Positions 7,588 through 16,754 of a stretch of DNA of 60,003 bases are shown here, piece by piece. The notes below the pieces were generated by a model that was not told the DNA's origin, searched no databases, and saw nothing but the letters and a program-made list of their open reading frames with translations. The stretch spans positions 1-60,003 of the forward strand of contig JAJYLL010000014.1 in the NCBI GenBank assembly GCA_021787735.1. The letters run 5' to 3'. The stretch is from Acidobacteriota bacterium. GTDB lineage: Bacteria; Acidobacteriota; Terriglobia; UBA7540. Within the stretch, counting starts at the first letter, position 1, and each line of letters opens with the position of its first letter. The position numbers and the translations under genes are program-made.

Positions 7588-8958
7588 TTACACCGCCAGC
7601 TTCCATGGTGCGCGGTAATTGCGGGTGACGTATTGTTCGGCCTTGCTGCCGCCGGAAACGAGCTTCTGGTTTTTCACATCCCACTCAATGCGTTCCTTGC
7701 TGCGGAAAGCAACATTGCCCAGCAGGCAGGCGCTGGTGGAGCGGTGCCCGATTTCAATGTCGGAAATCGGCCGTTTGCGCGTCTTCATGCAATCGAGGAA
7801 ATTGCGCACGTGGTCGGCATGGGAATTGTTCACAGACTTCATCTGCACGGATGCAGTTCTGGCCACCTCGTGCTTTCTCCCGGGTTCAAATGGAGAAGGC
7901 TCCGCGCGTTTTTCGGGTATCACCTCAAAGCCGCTGCGGTCGACGAACAGTGTTCCGTCGGTACCGTGAAACTCGATGCCGTAGCCCTTGTCGTACATCG
8001 AATTGCCATTGTCCCATCGGTTTTCGTAAACGCAGACGAAGTCAGGACTGCGGTACTCGTAAGTCACCTGAAGCGTGTCGGGCGTTTCGGCGTTGTCTTT
8101 GATGTAGTATTTGCCGCCCATGCCGGCGATGACCGAAGGGCCATCGACCTGCATGGCCCATTGTACGATGTCGATGAGATGCACGCCCCAGTCGGTCATG
8201 TACCCGCCAGCGTAATCCCAGAAGTAGCGGAAAGTTGACCAGCGCGAAGGGAGTTTAGGATCGGGGCCGAAGCGGTTCCAGTTGAAGGGGACCTTGGGCG
8301 CGGGGCCAAGCCAGGTGTTCCAGTCCAGGTCGGCCGGCGGATCGGAATCCGGCAGATTTCCGATGCCTTGCGGATATTCATTCGCGTAGTTCCAGGTGCG
8401 GACAAAGCTGACCTTGCCGATGAAACCGTCCTGCACCAGCTTGACGGCCTTCTGGAAATGGATGCCGGAGCGCTGCTGCGTTCCCACCTGCACCACGCGG
8501 TTGTACTTTCGCGCCGCTTCCACCATCAGGACGCCTTCGTCGATGGTATGACAGATGGGCTTTTCCACGTAAACGTCCTTGCCGGCCTTGCAGGCTTCCA
8601 CCATCACCAGCGGGTGCCAGTGGTCGGGCGTGCCGACGATGACAGCGTCAATATCTTTGCGGTCGAGCACCTGACGGAAGTCGGTGTAGGTCTGCGCCTT
8701 GCCTCCCGCGGCCTGCAATCCGTGGTCGAGGTTAGGCTGGTAAACATCGCACACGGCGGCGATTTCAACGTCCGGCTGCTCACGAAAAGCTATGAGGTCG
8801 CCGCGTCCCTGGCTGCCCGTGCCGATGACTCCAACAATTACCTTATCGCTGGGGGCAGACTGCGCCGCACGCCCGAGAGCTGGCAACACCAACCCCGCGC
8901 CGGCCGTCCCAACGGCGGCTCTTTTCATAAATTCACGTCGATCAAGTTCTTCGGCCAT
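7588..8958 (-). CDS. Tat-exported Gfo/Idh/MocA family oxidoreductase
   Basis: 456 residues from ATG 8958, with GGAGG about 12 nt upstream; longer in-frame starts would bury the Tat signal. The signal LDRREFMKRAAVG plus a hydrophobic stretch and ALGRAAQSA cleavage region points to periplasmic export. Next comes a Rossmann NAD(P) domain, VIVGVIGTGSQGRG, with VCDVY, then GTPDHWHP and the family hallmark VEKPICHT (EKP). The C-terminal domain has WGVHLIDIVQWAM. The family oxidises or reduces sugars, inositols and related compounds; the substrate here is unknown. It is 31 bp from, and convergent with, the PilZ gene. A related gene lies at 33416-34864. Confidence 0.85.
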   Translation of the reverse strand: MAEELDRREFMKRAAVGTAGAGLVLPALGRAAQSAPSDKVIVGVIGTGSQGRGDLIAFREQPDVEIAAVCDVYQPNLDHGLQAAGGKAQTYTDFRQVLDRKDIDAVIVGTPDHWHPLVMVEACKAGKDVYVEKPICHTIDEGVLMVEAARKYNRVVQVGTQQRSGIHFQKAVKLVQDGFIGKVSFVRTWNYANEYPQGIGNLPDSDPPADLDWNTWLGPAPKVPFNWNRFGPDPKLPSRWSTFRYFWDYAGGYMTDWGVHLIDIVQWAMQVDGPSVIAGMGGKYYIKDNAETPDTLQVTYEYRSPDFVCVYENRWDNGNSMYDKGYGIEFHGTDGTLFVDRSGFEVIPEKRAEPSPFEPGRKHEVARTASVQMKSVNNSHADHVRNFLDCMKTRKRPISDIEIGHRSTSACLLGNVAFRSKERIEWDVKNQKLVSGGSKAEQYVTRNYRAPWKLAV

Positions 8959-9446
8959 GGTGAATCCATTCCTCCATTTCCCGGCGATGCGTGACGGCAA
9001 GCTTGCCTGCCACTGGGAAATCCCGTGCGGCAAACTCCCCTCCATGCAAATCCGTATCGGCCAATGTTTCTCGCCGCGTGAGGGTGCAGAGGCAGGTCTG
9101 TTTCGCCACGCGGCGGTATCAATCGGCCGCTATGTTGCGCTGCAATTCTTATCACATTGTGGCCAGGAGTGAAAGGGAAGTTGTTGAGGAAGGGTGGGGC
9201 ACGCGCGCTTTCCGGCCGGCACGGCTTGGGATCGCACATGACTTGATTTCAGGAATAGGCCGTTATAACGTGGTTTCAAGGGAGGAATTGATTGTAGCTG
9301 GGCGCAGCGCTTCAGGGCATGAGGCGCGAAATCTGTTTCCCCCTTCATCCGGGCCTGTCTGGGAGTAGGGATGTGAGACCCTGCAGCCTAGTGCCGGAAC
9401 CTGCCCGCGTAAATTTTAGGAACGTCTGCAAAATGGAGAGAGCACA
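8959..9446. other. Intergenic region between divergent genes
   Basis: About 490 bp between the minus-strand oxidoreductase and the plus-strand small membrane protein. It must hold both promoters. The only plus-strand candidate I see, TTGATT (9243-9248) and TATAAC (9264-9269), has a short 15-bp spacer. No gene recognised. Confidence 0.4.
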
Positions 9447-9653
9447 ATGTTGGATCCACAAACCGTAGAAATGGTAGTGCTCCTGGGCTCACTGGCCCTC
9501 ATTCTGATCCTTATCCTGTGCCTGTTCTGGGGGTTGTTTCTTCTGGCGAGGATTCGCAAGCAGGCAGCGGGTATTAATGAACGCCTGGACAAGCTTCTGG
9601 CCCGGACGCCTTCGGCGGGTGGCGAAGCGGACGAGACCGGGATGTCCCTATAG
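9447..9653 (+). CDS. Small single-span membrane protein, unknown
   Basis: 68 residues. A strong hydrophobic segment (VVLLGSLALILILILCLFWG) at residues ~9-33 is followed by basic ARIRKQ and a hydrophilic, helix-prone tail. Likely inner membrane with a short cytoplasmic C-terminus. ggagagag about 8 nt upstream supports the ATG. Family not recognised. Confidence 0.55.
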   Translation: MLDPQTVEMVVLLGSLALILILILCLFWGLFLLARIRKQAAGINERLDKLLARTPSAGGEADETGMSL

Positions 9654-9718
9654 ACATGCCGACTCGCACTCCGTCATGGCACCGCGGGATACCTTTGCGA
9701 CTGTGCGGCGAACGGCGG

Positions 9719-10057
9719 CTACTCTCTGCCCAGCTTGCTGGCAAGGGTAAGTATCAGTTTGCGATTCTGAGTGGTCATGCTCTCGAACGACTTGATCAGC
9801 TTTCGCACGGACTTTGACTGACTTGCCTGCTGCGGGACTCGCGGTGACGTGGGATGCCCGGTCCCGCGAAATAGAAGCTGATAGGGTTCAACTTCCAAAG
9901 CTTTCGCAAATTTTTCCAAGGTTGAAATGGACGGTGCTGTGTACCCGCCCTCAACACGTGAAATATACGACCGCAACAACCCGGACCGCTTTTCAATATC
10001 TCCCTGCGAGAGCCCTTTGGCTTCCCGCAACGTTCGAATACGTTTCCCGATCTCCAT
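9719..10057 (-). CDS. XRE-family helix-turn-helix regulator
   Basis: 112 residues. The N-terminal 60 residues form a Cro/CI-type HTH: IGKRIRTLREAKGLSQGDIE, then RSGLLRSYISRVEGGYTAPS and ISTLEKFAKALEVEPYQLLF. The C-terminal ~45 residues are polar with a short predicted helix ending in LASKLGRE, with no recognised ligand domain. ATG at 10057 has no Shine-Dalgarno sequence, and a promoter-like element lies so close that the mRNA may be leaderless. It lies downstream of and in the same direction as the SIS-domain gene, separated by a 112-bp AT-rich gap. Confidence 0.85.
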   Translation of the reverse strand: MEIGKRIRTLREAKGLSQGDIEKRSGLLRSYISRVEGGYTAPSISTLEKFAKALEVEPYQLLFRGTGHPTSPRVPQQASQSKSVRKLIKSFESMTTQNRKLILTLASKLGRE

Positions 10058-10063
10058 ATATTC

Positions 10064-10100
10064 ATAAAATCAGAAATGCCGTTTATTGTCAATGATTGTC
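10064..10100 (-). promoter_or_regulatory. Promoter and possible operator of the XRE gene
   Basis: On the minus strand, TTGACA (10092-10087), 17-bp spacer and TTTTAT (10069-10064). A start about 7 nt on would fall at the ATG. Two direct copies of gacaat on the minus strand (10100-10095 and 10090-10085) are spaced by exactly 10 bp, one helical turn, and overlap the -35: a plausible autoregulatory site. Confidence 0.45.
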
Positions 10101-10169
10101 CAAGTATTTTATGTTTAACATCATATAACACTGTGTAGCATAAAGTTACTAGGTTGGCAAAGTGCTGTT

Positions 10170-11225
10170 TCAGTGCTTTCTGTCGCGTGCAGGTTGGACC
10201 GCCGGCTTGGATGCCCGCACTGCGCCGCCGGCGGCAACCTCCAGCAACAGCAGGGTCAGCAGCGCGGCGCCCGCCTCTGTCAGGATGGGAAGCAGCACCG
10301 TCAGGTCTGCCTGTTCTGACAACTGGTGGTCATTCCTGTCGGTAACGGCCAGGATTTTCAGCCGGCCATTCTGCCGCGCATTGCTGGCCGAGGTGTGGAC
10401 TTGCGTCTTCAGCCCGCAGCGCGAGGATGAAAGATAGAGGACACCGGACCCAGCGTCAGAAATTCCGGGTAGAACTTGTTGAAAGCCAAGCAGTTCCATG
10501 CCGAGCATAGCAGTTCCGGTAGCCCACGCAAGTCGCTCTGCCGACTGCAGAGCGACGGGATAAAACGCTCCACCGCCGGTGACATAGAACCCATGGAAAG
10601 CGGCTGCCTCCCTGGCCAGGGCGAGGGCGGCATCCGGAATACATGTCAGGACCCACTCGGCCTCCTGAGCCAGTTTTTCAAGCTCTTCTTGCTGGGCGCT
10701 GAGTGCTGCAGAGGGTGCTTTCAGGGCTTTTGCCGCCGCCACAGCCAGGAACACCATGGCTGCGTGACGGCAGAAAATCGAACGGGCGCTATCGGCGGCG
10801 GACTTCTCGGCGTAATCATTGACGGTACCGTCAACCAAGCTGGCAAGTTCTCCGGCAGGGTCGGGCGTTACGGCCCAGATCGTTGCTCCGCGGCCTTTCG
10901 CTTTCCTTGCCGAAGCCAGGGTTTCTTCCTCTCCGCCAGCAGCTTCCATGATGATCACCAGAGAGTGGGTGGCGACTGCACGGCTGGTGTAGGCGCTGAA
11001 ATGATCCGGCCGCTGGACGACAGCCGGCATGCCCAGGAGACACTCGAAGGCCCAGGCAGCGGTCAAAGCTGCTGGGTAGGCGGTACCGCCGGCCACAACG
11101 AAAACCGGTCGTTCGCCCCAACTGGCGCGCCGTACCAGCGCATCGTAAAGCGGCAGGCCCTCCTCGCACATCTGCCGCAGAGCGGCAGGGATTTCCAGAA
11201 TTTCTTTCCTGATAGTCACGTTCAC
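10170..11225 (-). CDS. Double-SIS domain protein (GlmS C-terminus-like)
   Basis: 351 residues with two SIS folds, as in the isomerase half of GlmS and in sugar deglycases. First half: VFVVAGGTAYPAALTAAWAFE at residues ~41-61, VQRPDHFSAYTS and a second strand HSLVIIMEAAGGEEETL. Second half: FYVTGGGAFYPVALQSA, then LKILAVTDRND and a C-terminal helical tail. In the first SIS the usual S-x-S-G-x-T/S phosphosugar loop reads EAAGGEEET, so substrate binding may differ or be lost. The start is GTG 11225 or, with better SD spacing, GTG 11219. Likely cytosolic sugar-phosphate isomerase, deglycase or sensor; exact role unknown. Upstream of the XRE gene. Confidence 0.75.
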   Translation of the reverse strand: MNVTIRKEILEIPAALRQMCEEGLPLYDALVRRASWGERPVFVVAGGTAYPAALTAAWAFECLLGMPAVVQRPDHFSAYTSRAVATHSLVIIMEAAGGEEETLASARKAKGRGATIWAVTPDPAGELASLVDGTVNDYAEKSAADSARSIFCRHAAMVFLAVAAAKALKAPSAALSAQQEELEKLAQEAEWVLTCIPDAALALAREAAAFHGFYVTGGGAFYPVALQSAERLAWATGTAMLGMELLGFQQVLPGISDAGSGVLYLSSSRCGLKTQVHTSASNARQNGRLKILAVTDRNDHQLSEQADLTVLLPILTEAGAALLTLLLLEVAAGGAVRASKPAVQPARDRKH

Positions 11226-11547
11226 CTCGGTTTTGAATTGCCTGGTCGGGCGGTGTTTTCTGCCCGGATTTCAATTATAATGGGATGGAGATCATACAGG
11301 TGACCTTGTGCTGAGGGAGGTTTGTCAGGATTACGCTCTAAAGCTTTCCTGTGGTTTTCCAATTTCCCTGCGACACTACCGAAGTTGGGTGAAAGGCATT
11401 ACCCGTTATCGCAAGTCTTGCCAAGACTAGCGGAGTGCGGCTCGGGTTTTCTGCAAGCCCGCTTTGCAGCGGGTGGTGGGGAAAAGATTCTGTAACGCTA
11501 GCCCCTTGTGAAACGTCGAAATTAATTTAAAGTCAGGGTACAGAAAA
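11226..11547. other. Intergenic region, SIS gene to RND operon
   Basis: About 320 bp between divergent genes. It contains small hairpins, notably cccgct/agcggg (11458-11463 with 11468-11473). I see no TetR- or MerR-type regulator gene beside the efflux operon and no clear promoter. Confidence 0.4.
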
Positions 11548-12699
11548 GTGTCCAAATCCAGATTAAAACTCACCGGTTGCGTCATGGTCCTGTTGATGGT
11601 CGCCCTGTTTTTTGCCGGCTGCTCGGATAAGAAAACGGCCGGCACTCCTTCGGCATCGATGGCGGCCATGGTCGTGCCTGTTGTGGTTGGCAAAGCTACG
11701 CAGCAGGACATGCCCGTCCAGGTGACGGCCATCGGAAACGTCGAAGCGTACTCGACGGTTACCGTCAAGTCTTTGGTGGATGGCGAGATCCAGAAAACCT
11801 ACTTCACAGAAGGCCAGGACGTCCGGAAAGGTGGAATGCTTTTCAGCATTGATCCCCGGACATATCAGGCGACGCTGAGGCAGGCTGAAGCAAACTTGGC
11901 CCGGGACCAGGCCAACGCGCAATATGCCAGGACGGAAGCCGAGCGGTACACGCAACTGCTGAAGTCCGGCATCGTTTCCCAGATCCAGTACGACCAGTTC
12001 ACCAGCAACGCGCAGGCGCTGGATGCCGCCGTACGTGCCGATCAGGCCGCCGTGGAGAATGCAAAGATCCAGTTGAGCTACTGTTCGATCTACGCGCCCA
12101 TAAGCGGCCGCACGGGGAGCCTGCTGATCTACCCCGGTAACCTGGTCAAGAACAATGATACCAGCCTGGTGGTCATCAATCAGGTAACACCGATTTATGT
12201 GGATTTCTCGATACCGGAGAAATTTCTGGCGCAGGTGAAGGCCCATGATGCCAAGGGAAGGCTCCACGTCATGGCCTATCCTTCCGGTGACTCCTCCAAT
12301 GCCTCAAGCGGTTACCTGAGTTTTATCAACAATGCCGTGGACAGCAATACCGGAACAATTGCGCTGAAGGGGACCTTTGCAAACGGCGATCGGCGGCTTT
12401 GGCCCGGGCAGTTTGTGAACGTTACCCTTGATCTCACGGTGCAGCGCAACGCGACGGTGGTTCCTTCGCAGGCGGTGCAGACCGGCGAGCGAGGCCAATA
12501 CGTTTATGTCGTCAAGTCTGACGACACTGTGGATTACCGTCCGGTGACCGTAGGGATGGCGCTTCAGGGTTTGACGGTTGTGGACAAGGGAGTCAATCCC
12601 GGTGAGACGGTTGTGACCAACGGCCAGCTTCGGCTTTTCCCGGGCGCCAAGGTTTCGTTCAAGAATGAAGCCGCTTCCGGGCAGGAAAGCTCCTCATGA
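11548..12699 (+). CDS. RND efflux periplasmic adaptor (MexA/MdtA type)
   Basis: 383 residues from GTG 11548. The N-terminus is a lipoprotein signal with lipobox LFFAGC, so the protein is anchored to the inner membrane facing the periplasm. Domains: a barrel/lipoyl half with IGNVEAYSTVTVKSLVDGEI and GQDVRKGGMLFSIDPRTYQ, a coiled-coil hairpin (~residues 100-165, LARDQANAQYARTEAERYTQLL), the second lipoyl half YCSIYAPISGRTGSLLIYPG, then a beta-barrel and a membrane-proximal domain with LWPGQFVNVTLDL and VVPSQAVQTGERGQYVYV. It bridges the RND pump to an outer membrane channel. The stop overlaps the pump ATG. No TolC-like gene is in the window. Confidence 0.93.
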   Translation: MSKSRLKLTGCVMVLLMVALFFAGCSDKKTAGTPSASMAAMVVPVVVGKATQQDMPVQVTAIGNVEAYSTVTVKSLVDGEIQKTYFTEGQDVRKGGMLFSIDPRTYQATLRQAEANLARDQANAQYARTEAERYTQLLKSGIVSQIQYDQFTSNAQALDAAVRADQAAVENAKIQLSYCSIYAPISGRTGSLLIYPGNLVKNNDTSLVVINQVTPIYVDFSIPEKFLAQVKAHDAKGRLHVMAYPSGDSSNASSGYLSFINNAVDSNTGTIALKGTFANGDRRLWPGQFVNVTLDLTVQRNATVVPSQAVQTGERGQYVYVVKSDDTVDYRPVTVGMALQGLTVVDKGVNPGETVVTNGQLRLFPGAKVSFKNEAASGQESSS

Positions 12700-15600
12700 A
12701 CATCTCTGAACTTTTTATCCGCCGCCCGGTCATGACGACGCTGGTGATGCTGGGCATCCTTTTGTTCGGTGTGATGGCGTATCGCTACCTGCCGGTCAGC
12801 GACCTGCCCAGCGTGGATTATCCCACGATCACGGTAAGTGCCGGCCTTCCGGGCGCCAGTCCGGAGACGATGGCTTCGTCGGTGGCCACCCCGCTCGAGC
12901 GGCAATTCTCCACCATTGCCGGACTCGATTCGATGTCGTCCACCAACACGCAGGGCAGTACACAGATCAGCCTGCAATTTAGCCTGAGCCGGAACATTGA
13001 CGCTGCGGCCCAGGACGTTCAGTCCATGATTACGCAGGCAGAGGGCCAGCTTCCTCCCAACATGCCGTCTCCGCCGACGTTCCGCAAAGTGAATCCGGCT
13101 GATCAGCCGATCATTTACATGGCGGTCTGGTCTGACACTCTTCCTTTGTACACCACGAGCGAGTACGCGGATACGATGATGGCCCAGCGCATCTCCATGA
13201 TCAGTGGAGTGGCGCAAGTCCAGGTGTTTGGCGAGCAGAAGTACGCGGTGCGCGTGCAGTTTGACCCGAAGGCCCTTGCGGCCCGTCAGATCGGGATTGA
13301 TGAGGCCACTCAGGCCATCCAGGATGCCAACGTCAATCTGCCGACAGGTACCCTCTATGGCGTTCATAAGTCTTTTGTGGTGCAGACGGAAGGCCAGTTG
13401 AATGATGCAGCCGCTTATCGGCCCATTATCATCGCCTACCGGAACGGCGCTCCCGTGCGGCTTGACGAGGTTGCCAACGTTGTCGACGGCAGTCAAAGCG
13501 ACAAGATCGCGATGTGGTTCGGCACTCACCGGGCGATGGTCCTGGCCATCCAGCGCCAACCGGGAACCAACACCGTCGAAGTGGTGGACAACATCCGGAA
13601 GCTGCTGCCGGCCTTCCGTGCGGAATTTCCGGCCTCCATTAATTTCCAGATTCAGTATGACCGTTCGCAGACTATCAGAGATTCGATCAATGACGTTAAG
13701 TTCACGCTCTACCTGACACTGTGCCTGGTCATCCTGGTGATCTTTCTGTTCCTCCGCAATGTCTCTGCCACCATCATCCCCAGCATGGCGCTGCCCATGT
13801 CAATCATCGGCACATTTGCCGTCATGTATCTGGCGGGCTATACGGTGGACAACTTATCCCTGATGGCCCTTGTGCTGGCCGTGGGCTTTGTGGTGGATGA
13901 TGCCATCGTCATGCTGGAAAACATTGTCCGGCACATGGAACTGGGCGAAGGCGTCATGGAAGCCGCGCTGAACGGCTCGAGGGAGATCAGCTTTACCATC
14001 CTTTCAATGACACTGTCGCTGGCCGCAGTGTTCATCCCCGTGCTTTTCATGAGCGGGATCATGGGGCGATTACTGCATGAGTTCTCCGTCACCATTATTT
14101 CTGCGGTGCTGGTTTCCGGGCTGGTGTCTCTGACTTTGACGCCTATGCTCTGCAGCCGCTTCCTGCGGCATCCGCAGAACCAGAAACACAGCAAGCTGTT
14201 TGAGCGTTCCGAGCGCTATTTCAACTATTTGCACCAGGGTTATGAATGGAGCCTGCGTCTAGTCCTTCGGCATCGCTTTACAGTCCTGGTCCTGTCGATT
14301 CTGATCCTGACCCTTACCGGATATCTGTTTATACGCATCCCCAAAGGATTTCTGCCCAGCGAAGACAGCGGAGCGATTTTTGCTTTTAGCCAGGCGGCCC
14401 AGGGAACTTCATTTGACCAGATGAAGAAGCTCCAGCAGCAGGTTTCCGCTATCGTTCGCCAGAACCCCAACGTGAGCTCGGTTTTCGCCTTGGCGGGGGC
14501 CGGTGGACCTTCTGGCGGTGGGAATTCCGGAATCTTTTTCTGCCGTCTCAAGGACCATCCGTCCGCAAAACAGGAATTCATCGCGGGCCTGACGAATTTC
14601 TTTCACATCCCCCACAAACCCTTTGGGCCTGAATACCGGCTTGTCAGCACTGACGAGGTTATTCAGCAACTGCGGCCCAAACTTGCTGCTATACCGGGCT
14701 TGTTTGTCTTCATGCAGAACCCTCCTCCCATCCAGCTCAGCGCGCACCTGACCAAGAGTCAGTATCAATACACGCTGGAGGGGCCGGACACCAAGGAGCT
14801 TTACAAGGATGCTCGTGCCCTTGAGGCAAAGATGCGCGGACTCTCGGGTTTCCAGGACGTGACCTCAGATCTGGAAATCAACAATCCGCAGGTCAATGTT
14901 CATATTGACCGTGACAGAGCCAAGGCCATGGGCGTGACGGCTTATCAGATTGAAAGCGCGCTGACCACCGCTTATGGCCAGGGACGGATCTCAACCATCT
15001 ACGCGCCAAACAACGAGTATTGGGTGATTTCTGAACTGGAACCCCAATATCAGGCGAACCCCAATGATTTGTCTTTGCTTTACATCCGCTCCTCCAACGG
15101 CCAACTGGTCCCGCTAAGCACCGTTGCGTCCATCTCGGAAGGCCTTGGTCCACTTTCCGTCAACCACTTTGGACAGCTCCCTTCAGTGACACTTTCATTC
15201 AATCTGGCGCCGGGCGTCGCTCTGGGAAACGCCGTTTCAGCGGTCGACAGGGTCGCGCGTGAAACGTTGCCAGCCAACATCAGCGCGAGCTTTGAAGGGA
15301 CCGCTCAGCAGTTCCAGTCCTCGCTGGTTGGTCTTGGCATCCTGCTGCTTGCAACGATTCTGGTGATATACTTGGTCCTGGGCATTCTCTACGAAAGTTT
15401 TATCCATCCCATCACCATCCTTTCGGGTCTGCCTTCAGCGGCGCTGGGCGCGCTGGTTACACTGATGGCTTTCCATATGGATCTTGACCTCTACGGCTTT
15501 GTGGGAGTCATTATGCTGATCGGCATTGTGAAAAAGAACGCGATCATGATGATCGACTTTGCACTGGATGCCCAGCGAAATTCAGGGATGTCGACGGCAG

Positions 15601-15890
15601 AAGCGATTTATCGCGGGGCTACCATCCGGTTCCGGCCTATCATGATGACCACCGGCGCCGCCTTTATGGGCATTATGCCCATTGCGCTTGGCTTGGGAGC
15701 CGGCTCCGAATCCCGCCGACCCCTTGGTTTGGCAGTCGTAGGCGGCCTTATTTTTTCACAAGTCATCACACTCTATATCACTCCGGTTTATTACATGTAC
15801 TTGGACCAGTTACAACACTGGCTGGGCAGGTTTTTTCACAGGCGAAACGAGGAATCGGCGGTGGTACCGCCAGTGGCCGTTACGGAATAG
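12696..15890 (+). CDS. RND efflux permease (MdtB/AcrB family)
   Basis: 1064 residues, full length for an inner-membrane HAE1-type proton/drug antiporter. The start FIRRPVMTTLVMLGILLFG is typical. Porter domains carry YPTITVSAGLPGASPETM and PLERQFSTIAGLDSMSS. The proton relay Asp pair is in VGFVVDDAIVMLEN (~residue 400) and the Lys in GIVKKNAIMMIDFALDAQR (~residue 945). There are twelve hydrophobic segments in two sets, with two large periplasmic loops. The MdtB/MdtC-like sequence suggests export of lipophilic or bile-salt-like compounds, but substrate is not readable. Translationally coupled (ATGA) to the adaptor. Confidence 0.95.
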   Translation: MNISELFIRRPVMTTLVMLGILLFGVMAYRYLPVSDLPSVDYPTITVSAGLPGASPETMASSVATPLERQFSTIAGLDSMSSTNTQGSTQISLQFSLSRNIDAAAQDVQSMITQAEGQLPPNMPSPPTFRKVNPADQPIIYMAVWSDTLPLYTTSEYADTMMAQRISMISGVAQVQVFGEQKYAVRVQFDPKALAARQIGIDEATQAIQDANVNLPTGTLYGVHKSFVVQTEGQLNDAAAYRPIIIAYRNGAPVRLDEVANVVDGSQSDKIAMWFGTHRAMVLAIQRQPGTNTVEVVDNIRKLLPAFRAEFPASINFQIQYDRSQTIRDSINDVKFTLYLTLCLVILVIFLFLRNVSATIIPSMALPMSIIGTFAVMYLAGYTVDNLSLMALVLAVGFVVDDAIVMLENIVRHMELGEGVMEAALNGSREISFTILSMTLSLAAVFIPVLFMSGIMGRLLHEFSVTIISAVLVSGLVSLTLTPMLCSRFLRHPQNQKHSKLFERSERYFNYLHQGYEWSLRLVLRHRFTVLVLSILILTLTGYLFIRIPKGFLPSEDSGAIFAFSQAAQGTSFDQMKKLQQQVSAIVRQNPNVSSVFALAGAGGPSGGGNSGIFFCRLKDHPSAKQEFIAGLTNFFHIPHKPFGPEYRLVSTDEVIQQLRPKLAAIPGLFVFMQNPPPIQLSAHLTKSQYQYTLEGPDTKELYKDARALEAKMRGLSGFQDVTSDLEINNPQVNVHIDRDRAKAMGVTAYQIESALTTAYGQGRISTIYAPNNEYWVISELEPQYQANPNDLSLLYIRSSNGQLVPLSTVASISEGLGPLSVNHFGQLPSVTLSFNLAPGVALGNAVSAVDRVARETLPANISASFEGTAQQFQSSLVGLGILLLATILVIYLVLGILYESFIHPITILSGLPSAALGALVTLMAFHMDLDLYGFVGVIMLIGIVKKNAIMMIDFALDAQRNSGMSTAEAIYRGATIRFRPIMMTTGAAFMGIMPIALGLGAGSESRRPLGLAVVGGLIFSQVITLYITPVYYMYLDQLQHWLGRFFHRRNEESAVVPPVAVTE

Positions 15891-15963
15891 GTTCTGGGCG
15901 ACTCGGGGTAACGACCTTGGCGGGGGTCGGTAAAGGCGCTTGCAGAGACGTTTCAGAAACCAT

Positions 15964-15991
15964 TTGTAGCCGATTTATCAAGTGTTATAAT
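15964..15991 (+). promoter_or_regulatory. Candidate promoter of the molybdenum hydroxylase operon
   Basis: A consensus -10 TATAAT (15986-15991) with a weak -35 TTGTAG (15964-15969) at 16 bp, about 105 bp before the first structural gene. Confidence 0.45.
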
Positions 15992-16097
15992 ACGGTTTTT
16001 ATCAAGCAACCATTGCGGTGCTGTTTTATCTGCTTAATGTGTTCCAGGGTTCAATTCAAAAACTTGCCGAAGTTAAAACTCCAGGAAGGAGTCCACT

Positions 16098-16754
16098 ATG
16101 AGTAGGAAAAAGGACCGGCCGCAAAAAGCTGGCTCATCAGAGAAGTCTTCGTTAACGCGCCGGGATTTCCTGAAGGGAGCCGGCGTTACGGTTTCAGGGA
16201 GCATGCTGGTTGGCAGTACTATCGCGAGCGCCGCTTCGCCGGGACCGGAAGCTGGATTTGTGGGGCCCGGGCCCGTTCCCGTTACCCTTCGCGTAAATGG
16301 CAAGGTTCACAAGCTGAATCTTGAGCCGCGCGTCACGCTGCTGGACGCCCTGCGCGATCGCCTGAACATCACCGGCTCCAAGAAGGTGTGCGACCGGGCT
16401 ACCTGCGGGGCCTGCACGGTGATGATGGATCGCAAACCTGTCTATGCCTGTACGGTGCTGGCGATTGAGGCCGAAGGGCACAACATCACCACGATCGAGG
16501 GGCTTGCCGCTGATGGCAAGCTCACGCCGGTTATGGAAGCTTTTGTCAAACATGATGCGCAGCAGTGCGGGTTCTGCACGCCGGGCTTTGTGATGGCCTG
16601 CACGGCATATCTTGAGCGCGACCATAACCCGACGGAGGAAGAAATCAGCAAGAACCTGGGTGGCAATATTTGCCGTTGTGGAACTTACCGTGGAGTCCGG
16701 CATGCGGTTCTCGAAGCTGCCGGGATGAAGGGAGGCGCCAATGGCAACATGTAA
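16098..16754 (+). CDS. Tat-exported [2Fe-2S] subunit of a molybdenum hydroxylase
   Basis: 218 residues of the xanthine dehydrogenase/aldehyde oxidase small-subunit family. Tat signal LTRRDFLKGAGVTVSG and an ASAAS cleavage region at residues ~15-52. Plant-type ferredoxin domain: CDRATCGACTV with a fourth Cys in VYAC (~95-117). Second [2Fe-2S] domain: QCGFCTPG (~155) and NICRCGTYRG (~191). It passes electrons from the Mo centre to FAD. aggaagg precedes the ATG by about 10 nt. The exported small subunit should carry the folded complex across the membrane, as described for periplasmic PaoABC aldehyde oxidase. Overlaps the next gene by 14 nt. Confidence 0.92.
   Translation: MSRKKDRPQKAGSSEKSSLTRRDFLKGAGVTVSGSMLVGSTIASAASPGPEAGFVGPGPVPVTLRVNGKVHKLNLEPRVTLLDALRDRLNITGSKKVCDRATCGACTVMMDRKPVYACTVLAIEAEGHNITTIEGLAADGKLTPVMEAFVKHDAQQCGFCTPGFVMACTAYLERDHNPTEEEISKNLGGNICRCGTYRGVRHAVLEAAGMKGGANGNM

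Noticed and set aside
9243..9269. Promoter TTGATT/TATAAC before the small membrane gene
   Set aside because: Spacer only 15 bp and almost 180 bp from the gene.
12564..13559. 331-codon minus-strand frame in the RND pump
   Set aside because: Shadow of the adaptor and pump genes in GC-rich codons.
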